Shown one piece after another: positions 1 through 12,863 of a stretch of 64,000 bases of DNA (the stretch's first letter is position 1; every line of letters starts with the position of its first letter). The stretch is taken from positions 744,001-808,000 of the forward strand of contig JAVSML010024271.1 of assembly GCA_038503035.1 (NCBI GenBank), in the 5' to 3' direction. The position numbers and the translations under genes were made by a program. A model generated the notes under the pieces. It searched no databases. It saw only the letters and a program-made list of their open reading frames with translations, and had not been told where the DNA came from. The stretch comes from Crocodylus rhombifer. Taxonomy: Eukaryota > Chordata > Crocodylia > Crocodylidae.

Positions 1-2549
1 TACATCCCCTCTACTAAATAGTTAGATGTATATACAGTGAATGTTGGCTGGGAAGCTCTGGCAAAAGGCTTCTCTAGCAATGTTTGCTTTGATCCAGCCA
101 TTAAGAGTTTAGGTGTCCAAAATCTTAACATTCAGTCCACAGAAAATACCTGATGGAAACCTATACAAGCCAGGCAAGTCATAGTTAAAGAAAAACCCCA
201 GGTCTGAATCCTGCTCTTGTTTAAATTTGTGAAGCACCACTGATTTAGTTGGGGCTTCGTGGGAATAATTGAAGGCTTTGTTCTTTGTATTCTTGATGGA
301 GTCTTGAGAACAACTGAAGAAAGGCCTGTCGCCTGGAGAATCCTTCCTGGTTTCTGTAGGAAACCTTTTGTCCATTGGTCTTTGGGTGCTTAGTCACTGC
401 TGAGCATGTGAGTCTTGGTAATTTGATTTAAAGAGCTCCAACTAACCAGGGGCATAACAGTCAAAGCAGAACTTGGCCCCCTCAACATTAATCTGCCTCA
501 GTGTGTCACAAAAGCATGGCATATGTGATTGATGAGGTACAGAAGGAGCTACACAAGGTCTCAAACCGAAATAGCCCTTGTCATGATACAGTTAGTAAAT
601 AATAATGCAAACTGTGCACACGTTGTAACAAAAGCAATTGATGCCGCCTTCTTCTGGGAGGTTGTTAAACATTTAGACCCAAGAAGCTACTACTTTGGGG
701 AGAGGACAGGATTCTATGGGGGTACTCTGTCCTCTACAAATAAATATAAACCATCTCATATATTTTGTGCGAGAAGACTATGCCATGAGTCCTGTCTGTA
801 TAGGTGGCAGGTGAAGGGAAAATATATCTTTATTAATATAAAAGATCCTTTATAGTACATGTGTAGTGTGCAAGTATACTTTCCAATATTCGTGTCAAAC
901 TCTTTGCTCTTTAACTCTTGACTATCATGCCCAAATCTATCGATCTATCTATCTAGTTTAATCTCCTGTTTTTTTCATATATGTATCCTTTTAAAAGTCT
1001 AGGCCCAACCTGGGAAACTGCTGAGCTCTCACAATGCCCATCGAAGTCAGCTGATGAAGGCTACTCGCACTGATGTCAATAGCTGAAGTTTCATTTACTT
1101 CAGTAGGAGAGTGATCAGATCAATGGGGAACATAGGGTGCTAAGTACCTGTCAACCCCCAGAATGTGGTGGGAGAAGGCTGTACCAGTATGCTGTAGTTC
1201 TTGGGACCTGCTGGTAGCCACAGCTGGCTCATGACTTCATGAGTAGATGGAGATGGACTTTAAATGTATTTTTCTTCACAAAGTGCACATTGTCGTAAAG
1301 CGATGTACAATGTTCCCCTGTGAACAACTTGTTGTTTAAGTATAGCCCTTTCTTCTTTTTATGAATCGATGGGGAACAACAGTGGCCACAAATGTGTGTG
1401 TGGACCTATGAAGTGATAAATATGCAGTGCAGGGAGATTTCAGTTTATATAAGGCTCAGAAACTAACTCCTCTCTGTAAGTTCTGAAAATTCAGGCAGCC
1501 CTGACTGGTCATAAAGACCACATAATACCTTTCTGTGCCTTGACTGGATGCAAGTAAGGGAAGATTTTTCAAAGCATGAAAGAGCAGTTAGGAGCCCAAT
1601 TTCTATTGGAAGATGTCGAAAACTGAACACTTCGGATTCCTTTGGTGCCATTGAAAAGTCTTCCATAATCAGTTTACTGATGCAAACACTGAGAGCTATA
1701 ATATTTTTTAAATGATTTAGTCATTCTGAAACTATTTGCAAATTTATCAGATAGTTTCAGTTGGAGAAAATACTTCCAGGCTTTAAGTCTTCATCGAGCC
1801 CAAAAGAGAATTAATGTATAACTTAGGACACTTCCCTAAGAGGTACGATACTGGGTTTCAATCCCAGCTCTAAGGTATTGGAAACATTTCATTCAACTTG
1901 AAATGTTTTCTTTTTTTTTTCGCTTTCATGTCAATGTGGGTGTGGGGGAAAACTCAATCTGAACTGGATTTTGTTTTCCCGTTTTTCTATGATGGGTAGA
2001 CTGAAAAATTACTTGCACAGCCCTACAAAAATCCCTAATAATATTTGTGCCCTTAGCTCTTTGTGTTCAGTCAATATTTCTTTAATGTCTCTGTTCTGGC
2101 GAGCAGTCATTTGTCAATTTGAATGATTTCCCATGCATATTTTTTGCATGGAGCTAGTCGTCTTTATAATATTCTGTGTCCCTATCCAAAACACTGACGA
2201 GTTTATGTTCTGCCATGTTTTGTAAATTTGCTGCTTCTCCGTATTTTTCATCCATTGTGACAGCTATGAAACAGGATGTGTTTGCCGATTGTGGCTGTTG
2301 CACCCAGTCTTTTAAAAACATTTCGTAAGAATGACTGCAAACTGGGTAAGACTCAGCTGCTAAAATTCCACCTGAGCCAATTTTTATAATTTGTTTTATG
2401 CAATTTCCAAACGCGGTGTGTTACAACAGAACATCTATGAATGTGGTGTTAGTGGGGGTGGCTGTAATTGATCCAGGAAGCCCTGAGAATTACTAGAAAG
2501 TATTTCATAGCTCTTTTAACCTCTGTGGCTTCAAAGAGCAGCCTAGGGC
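1..2549. other. Non-coding, no gene recognised
   Basis: Only short chance reading frames occur here and none resembles a known protein or has exon-like borders. A short TCTA-type microsatellite lies at about 936-956, and about 1850-1877 weakly resembles the core of a MIR SINE. If HRK lies at 12.4 kb on the minus strand, this segment would be inside or downstream of its single intron. I could not identify its second exon. Confidence 0.5.
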
Positions 2550-2552
2550 TTA

Positions 2553-2820
2553 GGGTATGTCTGCACTGCTGTTGGAAGTGTGATTGCAATCCATGCAGGC
2601 ATGCTCAATTAAGATTTCATCTAGATAGTTTAGGTAATGATAGCAGTGAAACTGCAGTGATGATGGCTTTGGTGTAAACTGTACACATCTTTCAGGGACC
2701 CTGGAACTTACTTAAGCAGTTAGCTTATGGTGAAGCCTAGGGCACCTTCACTGTTATTGATGACTATGGTGTTATTGCATACATGTGCTACAACTGGACC
2801 TTTGCAGTATGGACGTATTC
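2553..2820. mobile_element. Harbinger-like MITE, 268 bp
   Basis: The left end begins GGGTATGTCTGCACTGC and the right end finishes GCAGTATGGACGTATTC, which are imperfect inverted copies of each other. The element is flanked by TTA at 2550-2552 and TTA at 2821-2823. A TTA-type three-base duplication with GGGTATGTCTNCAC-like ends is typical of PIF/Harbinger non-autonomous elements. No transposase is encoded. Family assignment is inferred from ends and duplication only. Confidence 0.7.
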
Positions 2821-2823
2821 TTA

Positions 2824-3965
2824 GGCACAGAAGTCCTACAAGTGCTACCTCTGACCCATGCCGCTGATCCATCAGCCTTTTTTTTTTTTTAATAAATGAA
2901 TGAAAGAAATCTCTGATTCCATATAAACGCTACCTAATAACATGGTACTTTCCATGTTCTCTGCCACCAAATTAAGAGAAGCTGGCCAACGTGTATTATG
3001 TAAAGCTCAGGGTTATTCTTAATTTATTTACAAGTAGAAGCAAAGGAAAATAGGACCTTCACAACATATTTCTGTTTGTGAAGAAATGTTAATAACCAAA
3101 ATATATTTTTTCTAGTCTTGGATTCTAGAACATTATCATGGTCAAACCGTAGCACCACAAAGAGGCACTGTAGCCCCAGACAAAATTTTACGTGTAGCAC
3201 CAGAGATCCTAAACTCATTAAGAAAAGCTTGCCTGGCTTAATAGATACTTATACACACAAACTCTCTCTTGTCAGAACTACTAAACACAATTTTCCCCCC
3301 CTCCCACTGCCCGCCCACCTCCCAAGACTAGCAGTGCACTTTTGCAACATGTTCACCATCTCCAGCTATCCCTTAACCTTGGGTGTATAAGAGATTTTTC
3401 ACCTGGCTGCATTAAAAGGGACAGTTGTATCCCATACTATAGATATTGCCTGGTGTGGAAAATCTTAGCCTTACAGTAAAGACATCACTAATCTTTTGAC
3501 TTAAATTGAAGGAGCACAAGCGCTCAGACCTCAGTCATCTAAAAGGAATGTTGCTTATGTTCTCAACAAGGCATGCACGTATTGACATACGCATACAGGA
3601 AGCTTTACATTCTTCTATATATAAGCATGTATGTGTGTCTGGTTTGCTGCTGGCCCCTTGAACAGCTCCCTTAGTGCAGATCTTTCTTCACGTTGCTCAA
3701 GGCTCTTTCATCATGTTCCACTTCTTTCTTCATCTCCACTCTTCACAGCTGCTGCTCAAGCTCTGGATTCCCTGTAGGAATATGGGAAACAATTTTCTCC
3801 AAGGGCGCAGGATTTTCTCCAGCCTGATAAAACAAAAGAAATTGTTTGCTTTTAATTATATTAATGCATTGGTTGCAATAAAAGCTTCTTTTAAATTTAT
3901 GCATGTACCTTCCTGTTGATGCAAGAATTTACTGACTAGGACATGCATATACTTTATGGGGAAGA
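2824..3965. other. Non-coding, nothing recognised
   Basis: AT-rich sequence with a short T run near 2878. No open frame with codon bias, splice context or familiar protein similarity was found. Confidence 0.4.
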
Positions 3966-3972
3966 TAGTTTT

Positions 3973-4045
3973 GTGGTTAAAGCACAGAAGATCAGTCTTT
4001 TATTCCCAATGCTACCTCAGAATTCCTGTGTGGCTCTAACTTAGG
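3973..4045 (+). repeat. MIR-like SINE fragment
   Basis: The order of 'aaagcac', 'ttattcccaatgctacctc' and 'ctgtgtggct' follows the MIR core (tRNA-derived SINE) in plus orientation. It is old and strongly diverged. Confidence 0.4.
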
Positions 4046-4149
4046 GTGGCTCACTCTTTAAATGTTTGGACTCACAAAATGTTAACTTTCAGGGAAACGA
4101 CTAACTTTTCCACAACAGCAGGCGGGTGTATTAAATATCACAGGGGACT

Positions 4150-4345
4150 GGAAGCACTGCTTGCTTCGTTCCTGGTTTTGCCACTGATTAGATTTGTGGC
4201 CTTCAGCAAACCACTTAACACCACTGTGTCTCAGTTTCAACTGCAAAATGAGGGCAGTAATAACTTACTTGCTTCACAGGTGGACTGTGAGGCTTAATTA
4301 ATATTTGTATAGTGCTTAGAGATCCTCAGATGAAAGGTGCCTATA
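4150..4345 (+). repeat. MIR SINE, plus orientation
   Basis: The segment carries recognisable MIR landmarks in order: 'tggttttgccactgatta', 'aaaccacttaac', 'gtctcagtttc' and 'aaaatgagggcagtaataa', followed by a 3' part with 'tagtgcttagagatcctcag'. These match the MIR core and tail, including the 'ctcagtttcctcatctgtaaaatg' block in diverged form. Confidence 0.75.
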
Positions 4346-7300
4346 TACATGCAAATTAGCAGGGGAGTTACCCCAGGGCACCTATTGTTAAATCCTCATT
4401 TCCCATTTATACACTCACATGCATTGACATTAGTATGCTACAGGCTATATCTGCCAACTCTTATAAAACAAGCCGAAAGTTTCTGACTTTATTTTTGTAG
4501 ATCTGCTCTGTAACTTTTTTCTGGCAAAGGATACCAGGGAAAAGTGTTCAATGCTCAAAAGAACCGGAACATGATAATATTGGCTAAAGGGCAGGCACTG
4601 TTAATAAATTGCTCAAGTGCCACTTCCCACTTTAATTCTCCTGACCTATGCTTCTGACAGAACCATGTTACTTTAGCTCTGGGTTCTTAATCTCTGGGTA
4701 AGTCTTTCTACCGGGAAAGTAAACCGGGGAGAATTCCCCTGATCATTTGAATGCGTGTATACAGCCTTAATCCTGTCAGTGCATTTCAGTCCTGACTTAC
4801 AGAACTATATATTCAGTTGAACAAAGACTACAAACATGCATATGAACAATCACCAGAAGTTAGCTTGTGACACCATCCTTTTCACTTTGACCAAGTATGT
4901 ATTTGAATAGAAAGCCTCACAAATGGAAGGTTTAAACTTTATAGGGTTTATGGAAGAGAGGCAAAAATCTCACTGAGGAATTGGGATGATGATAGAAAAA
5001 TGTATAAAACAAAATACTTAAATAGGAAGCAAAAATATTCCATTGTTATTTATTACTACTATTGCAGAAACCCAGGGATACTGGTCACCCTGTGCCTGCA
5101 CTGTACAGGCACAGAGCATTTGACAGCGCATCCCTTCAAGATTTTATACTCTTCAAACATTTTCTCTCTATATATCCCCTAAACATGTAAAAATATCTGA
5201 TCTAGAACAAAAAGGTTAACAGATAAATGAAACCTTAAGTGACACAATATAGAAAACAGAAGGGAGATTTCATGCAACCCTATTGTTGCTGCTGATCTGA
5301 CGGACAGGAATTGAAGATGACCATCCTAAACAACCAAAAATATTTTAAAAGTTGGTAAAGCTGATGAATCCCAGAACCTCCAAGGACTACATTAACCCTG
5401 GTGCAGGCACAGAGCCCAACACAAAGCTGTTGCATTTTAAGCCCTTTGAGAGCTTAAATGGCTCTTGAGTTTTCCATAGGCCTTGAGCCCACTCTCTGAA
5501 TAGAGGTGAATTTCACCCAAAGAATAAAGGAGAGTCCCAGAATCCTGGACCACATCCCATCCCTCAATAAAACAACTTTAAATATCCAAGGCTGTGTTAA
5601 AGCCACTACTAGGTGCGTATTGGCTGCATTGCCAGCATCTGACTCATTAATGGAATACACTTTGAGCCAAACTCTGATCTCATTTAAAACGCTGTAAATT
5701 CAGGGCAACTCAGTTGACTTCAGTGGAGTTACTCTAATTTTACCATGAAAGGTGCTTGTCAGATAGACGAATCAGCATTTGAGCCTCTGAGTCTGAACAG
5801 GGCTTTGGGAAGCCAAACCTCATCCCATATGTCACATGGGGGTGATCATGGTCTTTCTGTACAACTGGTCAAAATTTGTTTATCCCAATCCTTTTCTGAT
5901 AAGAATTGCTTTATGCCAAAATGAAAATTTCCTTTTTGTTCAAAATGTTTCAAGTTTTGTTAAAAAACAAACTTGTGGAAGTTCAAAGCCTAAATATCTT
6001 AGATTTTCAGCAACCCTTCCCACCAAATTATGTTGATAGAGTTGAAAATAAATTGCTTCTCGTCATTTTTCCTTGAAATTAAAATACATTTTGTGTCCAC
6101 TCTTGCCTTTCATCTAGCCATTTAAAGATGCTTAACTTCCATTCAGAACTCTTACCACTTGCATTTAACCTGATAAACAGGGACGATAGAATGGAAATCA
6201 TTTAATCTAACACTATGAAAGCTGCCTAATCAGATCTACTTCTCATTGGCTTTTAAATAGAAACAGACCTCCAAACTTTTAAGTGGCTTTGAAATCTCAA
6301 CATTAAAAAAATAGTTCTGTTAAATGAACGTGCTGCACAGTATGGGAATTTAGTGGCTCAGATATCACCTGAGCATTCTTTGGCTTGTCTTTTTTAGAGA
6401 TACAAAGCCAAGACAGAGTTAAGTATTCTGCCTACATCCGGTCTAGTGTTGATGAAATCATGGAAAAGGCTTTGTGTAGGTAAGTAGAGCCAAATAGTAT
6501 GAGCGAATGCAACCTCTTTGACTTCAGTGGATCACACCAATAATTAATTTTGCCAGTGTTTAATAAGTTATTATTAATAACTTGAAGGGAGCATGTTGAA
6601 AAAAACTGGGACTAGAGTAATAAAAAGTAGGATCCCTGGGATTGCACCCTAATGCAGCAGTGAGTTCATGTGAAATGATAGGCTGGACTGAATTCTAGCG
6701 TGAGTGAATGTGACCCCTATTGAATTTCTTGAGAGCTGAAATTACTTATATCAGGGCTACATTTCAATCTGGATTTGAAAGGAAACCTAGGAGAGAGAAC
6801 AAGGAGCAATTTCATGGAGACAAGAAAGGAAGAGTTGATTCAGTGGAGGACTTGGAGGAACAAACCGCCTGGGAGGTCTTAGGAACCAGGATAGAAAGAT
6901 CATGGAGTCCAGAATGGGAAGGGCAGAATATTGGGGACTCCAGTGTTTCAGTGGATCTGGGTCCAGTTTAGTTTAAATCCACTCCTAGAACGAGGTGTTC
7001 TTAGACTGGTGTTGATCTCTGCTACTGGATTATCAAGGAAATTAATGCTGTACTTTCTCTCATGCAAGTTTAGCTGTAAGGGGTTTTGAGGTTTATGGAT
7101 GAGGAATATAACAAAGTAGATTCCTTCATTCTTAGTTTTTCAGGAATATAAGTTTTTCTCCCAGCATCAAGTTCAACTACGCACACATAAACAGGATGCA
7201 AGACACTGTCTGGTCTACCTTCATCACACAAAACTGAAATCCACTGATGAGTCAGCCCAGCTAGTCCAATACCTGCAGTATTGCCTCTGGTCTTTACTTG

Positions 7301-9819
7301 TTTTTGGACTTCAGCACAGCTCAGTTTGACACCTCCAAAAAAATCTTATCAACCCAGTTTTAATCCAGATAATTAACTGCACTGAGACTTTGGACAGAGA
7401 AGCTCTGCATGAACCAAGCAGCAAGCAGTGGGGGAAATTACTGGCAACACAACGGGCATAGAACCAGACTAGCAGAGCTGGCGGCATGAAGTAGTAGGGT
7501 TTAATTTAATACACTGCCACTTCTAGACTAATAGAAGAAAAAAAAACAAAGGACACCGAGAGCCACATTGGCACATGCTAACTATACTTCATGTCCCAGC
7601 TGGATTTTTCAAGGTCATGTCAGATTATTTACTATAAAGCTGACATTTTCTAAGTGTTCATCCAAAAATCTACACCATAGACATTAGGTCACATCCAGCA
7701 CACCCGGCCGTGCCTCTACTAAAGTCACTTGATGTCAGTAAGAGCAGGAGGAGGCTCCTAGTATAGAGGGAGCTCTTTCTGACCTGACTTGATGTACACT
7801 AAAAAACAGCTAAACAGCTTCCATATTCCACTCTGGACATGGTTGTGATATATGTGCATATATATACAGACAGACAGACAGACACAGAGCCAGTCAGAAA
7901 GGAAAGCCATTTCCACCTGAAGCTATGGAAAGGGAAATCAGTAGGCAATTAGTCAAGCTGCAAATCACCTTTCCTTCACTGCCTGTTTCCTTTCTCTAAC
8001 CACTAGTCCATAAGATAAATGCTGATTCAACTAAGGATTGAGCTGAGCAGCATTATATGTACAAGCTAGCTCTTCTCTTCTTATGAACCATGCCGCAACG
8101 TTCTGAAGGATCACATCCTGAACAACCTGGGCTTTCCACTGATGAATTTCTTTGCTGATGGAGTGAGAATACATATTTTGTTCATTCTGCAGGATGGTTA
8201 AACTGCTGATCTTCATTCATCCCTTCTATTCTGGGTCCTGGCACCACGCTCATCAATGCAACTTCAGTGGGGTTTTAAAATACATTGTTTTAAATACTGC
8301 ATTAAGTTAATATTGGAGCAAACAAATTAATTATTTTAATTAAGAAAACAAGAAAAGCAAAATGATAGGAGTCAAAAAAGGATCTAAACCCTGAGGGCGA
8401 GGTGCTGGTGGTTTGTTTAAGTGTCTCTGTATATTATGTCGTATTGCACTGTATTTGGATCCACAATGCTATTATTGCTTGTGCTGCTGCTTGTTGCTTG
8501 GAAACTCACCAGGAGAGTTGGATGGTTCTGACACTGGACACATGGCAACCATAGTTTCTGTCATTAGCTTGGTGGTCCCCCACATATGGACATTTAATAT
8601 CATTCCTAAGATTGTTTCCAGGCTCAAAAAGGTCCTGTTTTGAGAGAGACATATTTGTATATTTGCTTCTGAAGAGGAGAACACTTTGCATCAGCACAGC
8701 TCCTTCTGTCCACAGTCTGGTGCAATTTGTCCCACAGCCCTGGCAAGCTTGTACTGAGAGCACTGATATAATTAAGAGGCTGATGAATATTCCCCATGCC
8801 CAGTGTTTCCTCTTACAACAACCATATTACCTACACACTCGAATAACTCCACAAACCCACACTGCAACATAAAAAGTGAGCTGCTAGGTCTTGGTAGAAT
8901 GGAAAAGGCAAGTGAGATGCAACAAATGTTCCCTAGAGATTCAAGTTTGTTAAACTCAGACGTTTAAGCAAATCTACATAGGTTCATTTCCCAACACTTG
9001 TAAACAAAATTGCACCTCTGCATTCATGAACCTCATCTCAAACTGAACCCTGGATGGGGGTTGAGGTGGGATCACACAGATCTACTCCTGACTGCCATTG
9101 CTGTTCTCTAACCACTAGATCACATTCTCATCCAGCAGCTAGGATGAGTTGAATTCAGTGACTTACCATCCTCACAACTTCCTAAACAAATCAGTCCCAA
9201 TACTTTGGAATTTACTGGTTAAATTAGGAAGTATAGTCTTCTGCTTGCAGGGAAAGACTTCTGGACATGAACTGACTGAACTTACAGACAGATATAAGTA
9301 CACTACACACAAACACAATGCTATATACACGTGGTACATGTGTGTGTATGCAAGTACAAGCAATGTAAACACGTGCACATATATTTTAAGCCCTATTTTA
9401 AAACACTGTAGATTAGGTTCTCTGAGTGACTCTATATTTAGTTATTATTTCAAAACACCTAAAAAATGTACTAGGCATCCTGCCTTAAAAAGCACAATCT
9501 TGATTTGACCAGAAAAGTCACAGACAGACAACAGAATGGGTGAAAATGGTATTTTTCTTCCCTTTTCCTTCCCCTCCCTGAGTTGCCATCCCTTTTTTTC
9601 TTGTCTTAACTGAGGCTCCAATTTAGGAAACCACTTGGTCACATACTTAACTTTAAGCTCTTAAATAAGTGCCACTGAAGTCAATCTAAGATTTTTTCCA
9701 ACTATTTGATTGGTCTAATAAAAGATATCGGATTTACCCAAATAATCTTGTCTACCTATGTCCTTGACCCAACACAGCTATAACCTACACCACTAAAATC
9801 AATGAAGCTTACACCAAAA
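4346..9819. other. Non-coding, nothing firmly recognised
   Basis: About 5.5 kb without any convincing gene. A short (CAGA)n microsatellite is at about 7866-7886. The phrase 'ctctaaccactag', common in old CORE-type SINE remnants, occurs near 7994 and again near 9105, so ancient SINE fragments are likely. All open frames here are short and lack splice or similarity support. Confidence 0.45.
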
Positions 9820-10003
9820 CAGTGGTTTTCAACTTGCGGTCCATGGACCCCTACAGGTCCACAGACTATCAAAGGGGTCCGTGAAAAATGACTATGATCA
9901 ATCAAAGTACGTGAATACCCAAACTTACAATTCAAAAGGGGTCTGCACCTCCACTGGAAATTTCCAAAGGGGTCCACAAATGAAAAAAAGTTGAAAACCA
10001 TTA
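9820..10003. mobile_element. Short hAT-like MITE, 184 bp
   Basis: The left end CAGTGGTTTTCAACTT is mirrored on the right as AAGTTGAAAACCATTA, a 16-bp imperfect inverted repeat of the CAGTGGTTNTCAAC type used by Charlie-like hAT elements. The interior is partly self-complementary, with repeated 'aaaggggtcc' motifs. The eight flanking bases (9812-9819 and 10004-10011) match at only about half of positions, so the duplication has decayed. Confidence 0.7.
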
Positions 10004-11689
10004 TGCTAGAAATTAAATATTCACTAAAGTGCTTTCCTCAATATGTACAGATTTAAGTGTATGTTTATGTGCTACTTGGGACTGGGGCCTTAAATTGTAA
10101 ACTCCTTCAGGCAGATAATACCCACTCCTCTGGAACTGTGCTATATAAAAACCACCACAGGTGTGTGCGCGTGTGTATGTGTGTAACATCTAAAAGGTGA
10201 GAATATTTTCCTGTCCTTTCAGTATAATATTACCTCTGAAGAATGACTGTGGTAATTTAAATGGCCAATTGCTTTGCCTTTGTCATTGCAGGTCATTTTT
10301 AGCAAAAAACATCTAAAACTCAGCTGATGCAAGCACAAAGTATAGATGACAATTTAAAATATCTGCAGTCCAGCATAGAGAGGAATAGAAACTAGGTTCC
10401 TTTGTTTGCTAGGGAAACGGGTCACAACCAAGGAGCCATTTGGCACTTGGCATTTGAGTGTTAAAATAATTAGTGACGGCTTCTTTAATAAAGAACGGTA
10501 TCTAAGAAAGCATAACAACGATCACAGGAGCTAGAACATTGAAACTAGAGAGACTGTAGAAAAAGTGGTGTCCTACCAGCAGGAGAGGTTTCTACCCCTC
10601 TGGGTTTGGTTTATAGGGACAATCTCTCTACATTTTGGAGGAAAAAATAACTGGGTTTAATCCCAGAAGTCTAAAGTTCCATCATGTGAGAAACCAGCTG
10701 ATCCCTAAAACAGCAGGAGGGGACACCTCAGAATTACTTTTCCCAGTAAAGCATCAGTGTTCTTGGCGCTGGGTAAGTCTATTTAAACCCCAAAAGGAGG
10801 CAGCAAAATAAGGCGCGCAGCAACCCTCTGGGATTTACAGTGTGTGAAACTGATGGAACTGAGCAGTCATGCTCAGACGGCACAATGCTTCTACAGTCAG
10901 GAGAGATCACTCACCCATCAGTCTCCCCAGGGCATTAAGTTTAGGAGTGCCCCTATACCACAGCATTAGGGGCTGTTGTAAGTGCCTGAAAAGAGCTGCT
11001 TTAGAGGCCACGGAGTCGCATGTATGTGCCCTAGGAGGTGGCAGCGCGTGCAGGCAGAACCTGCCCGGCCCAAGGAAGAGGAGAGCTAGTGTTGCACAGG
11101 CGAACAGCTCCTGGAAAGCACATCTACGCGGGCTACTGGCAGGACCTTTCAAGCCATTGCTACAGCAGCGAGTGCAAAGAACCCGTGGGTCCCAGCCAAG
11201 GGACTTGTCTGCAGTCGCATGCCTAAGCCAGGGGCAGGCAGCAGCACTGCTCCCCTGACCCAGTGCCAGGCGGCAGGTTGCCTAGGAGATGAGATGAAGC
11301 AGGTGAAGTTTCTTCAGGCACAAGGGCTGCAGGCAGGAGGCACTAAGGCTGCCCTGGGGCATGGCAAGTGGCCGGGCAGGGGTGGGTGCGCTCTCCGTCC
11401 TCGGGGACTTCCGAGTAGGCGAGGTGTCACCCGAGGGAAATCTCTGTGGGACGCGGTTGGACACCAGGCTGGAGCCCATTATGTTCTCTGAGGCAATTTA
11501 ATGGACTTTACGCTATCTCTTGGCTCTGGGCAGCAGCTCTACCGTATTCATAAGCCTCTTTTTTGTTTTAGTTTTTGGCTCTTGCAAAAACCTGATGCAA
11601 ACTGTGAAAAAATACATGGCAAAGGAAACACTTCGTACTTGGCAGGGCAGCCTCTGTCAGTGGCACTGAGCAGTCACATGCACTCACAC
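10004..11689. other. Non-coding, rising GC toward the CpG island
   Basis: A short (GT)n tract is near 10160-10185. From about 10860 to 11490 the GC content rises and several overlapping open frames appear on both strands. None resembles a known protein or has a clear exon structure. The segment could be HRK intron or a lightly transcribed flank; I cannot distinguish these. Confidence 0.4.
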
Positions 11690-12185
11690 ACACTCATACA
11701 CGCTCCCACTCCTATCATAGTACTTAGGGTCGGAAGGGACCTAAACAGATCATCAGGTCCAACCCCCTGTATGCACACACACTCACAAATACACTCATAC
11801 ACACACACTCATGCACTCACGTACACATTCAGAAACGCAAAAATACACTCACACACATTCGGACAGACTCATACACACAAATACACACTAGCACATGCAC
11901 ATTCGGACATGCACACACACACACAGTCATACACATTCAAACACACTGATACACACACACACACTAGCACATGCACATTCGGACATGCACACACACACGC
12001 ACACATACACATTCAAACACACTGATACACACACACACACACAAGCACATGCACATTCGGACATGCGCACACACTCATACACATTCAAACATACTGATAC
12101 ACACACACACTAGCACATGCACATTTGGACATGCACACACACACACACGCACACATTCAAACACACTGATACACACACACCCTCG
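11680..12185. repeat. CA-rich minisatellite, ~68-78 bp unit
   Basis: The tract is dominated by (CA)n with embedded landmarks. The block 'gcacatgcacattcgg' (last copy 'tttgg') recurs at 11891, 11967, 12045 and 12113, spacings of 76, 78 and 68 bases. Each copy is followed by 'acattcaaac' and 'actgatacac'. This gives about four tandem units plus degraded flanks. Open frames rich in His, Thr and Ser through this tract are by-products of the repeat. The array stops just before the CpG island. Confidence 0.85.
11716..11772 (-). repeat. CR1 3'-end fragment, minus orientation
   Basis: The words 'cggaagggacc' and 'atcatcaggtccaacccc' are the reverse complement of the conserved CR1 LINE 3' terminal region. 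Only the tail survives, interrupting the CA-rich tract. Confidence 0.65.
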
Positions 12186-12403
12186 CACACAGACTCCCTC
12201 CCGGGCGCACACGCGGCCCCGGGCTCGGCGCGAGGCCGGGACAGGGCGGGGGCTCGCCGGGCCGAGGCCCCCCGCGCGCAGAGCCGGGCGCCACGAGACG
12301 TGCGGGGCCGCAGGGCAGGGGCAGGGGCAGCGGCAGCCCCGAGACTGGACCGCGCGTCCGCCCGCCCGCCCGCCCGCCGCTCCCCCCCCCCGTCCGCCGG
12401 TAC

Positions 12404-12863
12404 CTGTGGCCCGTCCCGCTCCGTCTCCGCTCCCGCCCGAGCCGCGGCGCCTAGGGGNNNNNNNNNNNNNNNNNNNNNNNNNNNNNNNNNNNNNNNNNNN
12501 NNNNNNNNNNNNNNNNNNNNNNNNNNNNNNNNNNNNNNNNNNNNNNNNNNNNNNNNNNNNNNNNNNNNNNNNNNNNNNNNNNNNNNNNNNNNNNNNNNNN
12601 NNNNNNNNNNNNNNNNNNNNNNNNNNNNNNNNNNNNNNNNNNNNNNNNNNNNNNNNNNNNNNNNNNNNNNNNNNNNNNNNNNNNNNNNNNNNNNNNNNNN
12701 NNNNNNNNNNNNNNNNNNNNNNNNNNNNNNNNNNNNNNNNNNNNNNNNNNNNNNNNNNNNNNNNNNNNNNNNNNNNNNNNNNNNNNNNNNNNNNNNNNNN
12801 NNNNNNNNNNNNNNNNNNNNNNNNNNNNNNNNNNNNNNNNNNNNNNNNNNNNNNNNNAGGCAT
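12404..12863 (-). other. HRK: Inferred HRK exon 1, coding part hidden in gap
   Basis: HRK (harakiri) is a small BH3-only protein of about 91 residues that binds BCL2-type survival proteins at mitochondria and promotes apoptosis. No HRK codons can be read here. The call rests on three things. In mammals HRK lies immediately 5' of FBXW8 in divergent orientation. A strong CpG island sits at the expected place. On the minus strand, just past the gap, the sequence GCCACAG|GTACCGG forms a good splice donor (exon end 12404, intron from 12403). An ATG occurs on the minus strand at 12863-12861, touching the gap, and a TAG at 12453-12451; these could bound the reading frame, but neither has independent support. 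Coordinates are therefore nominal. Confidence 0.4.
12458..12857. other. Assembly gap (400 N)
   Basis: Exactly 400 undetermined bases sit within the GC-richest part of the window. Any reading frame drawn across it is meaningless. The human HRK coding region is about 276 bases and would fit inside. Confidence 0.99.

Noticed and set aside
1838..1880. tRNA B-box-like 'gggtttcaatcccag'
   Set aside because: No A box at proper spacing and no cloverleaf; more likely an old MIR remnant.
7861..7890. CAGA repeats as a possible CRISPR-like or regulatory array
   Set aside because: A simple tetranucleotide microsatellite in a vertebrate genome; no spacer structure.
10869..11258. 129-codon + strand frame upstream of the island
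   Set aside because: Overlaps other frames of similar size on both strands; no similarity or splice support.
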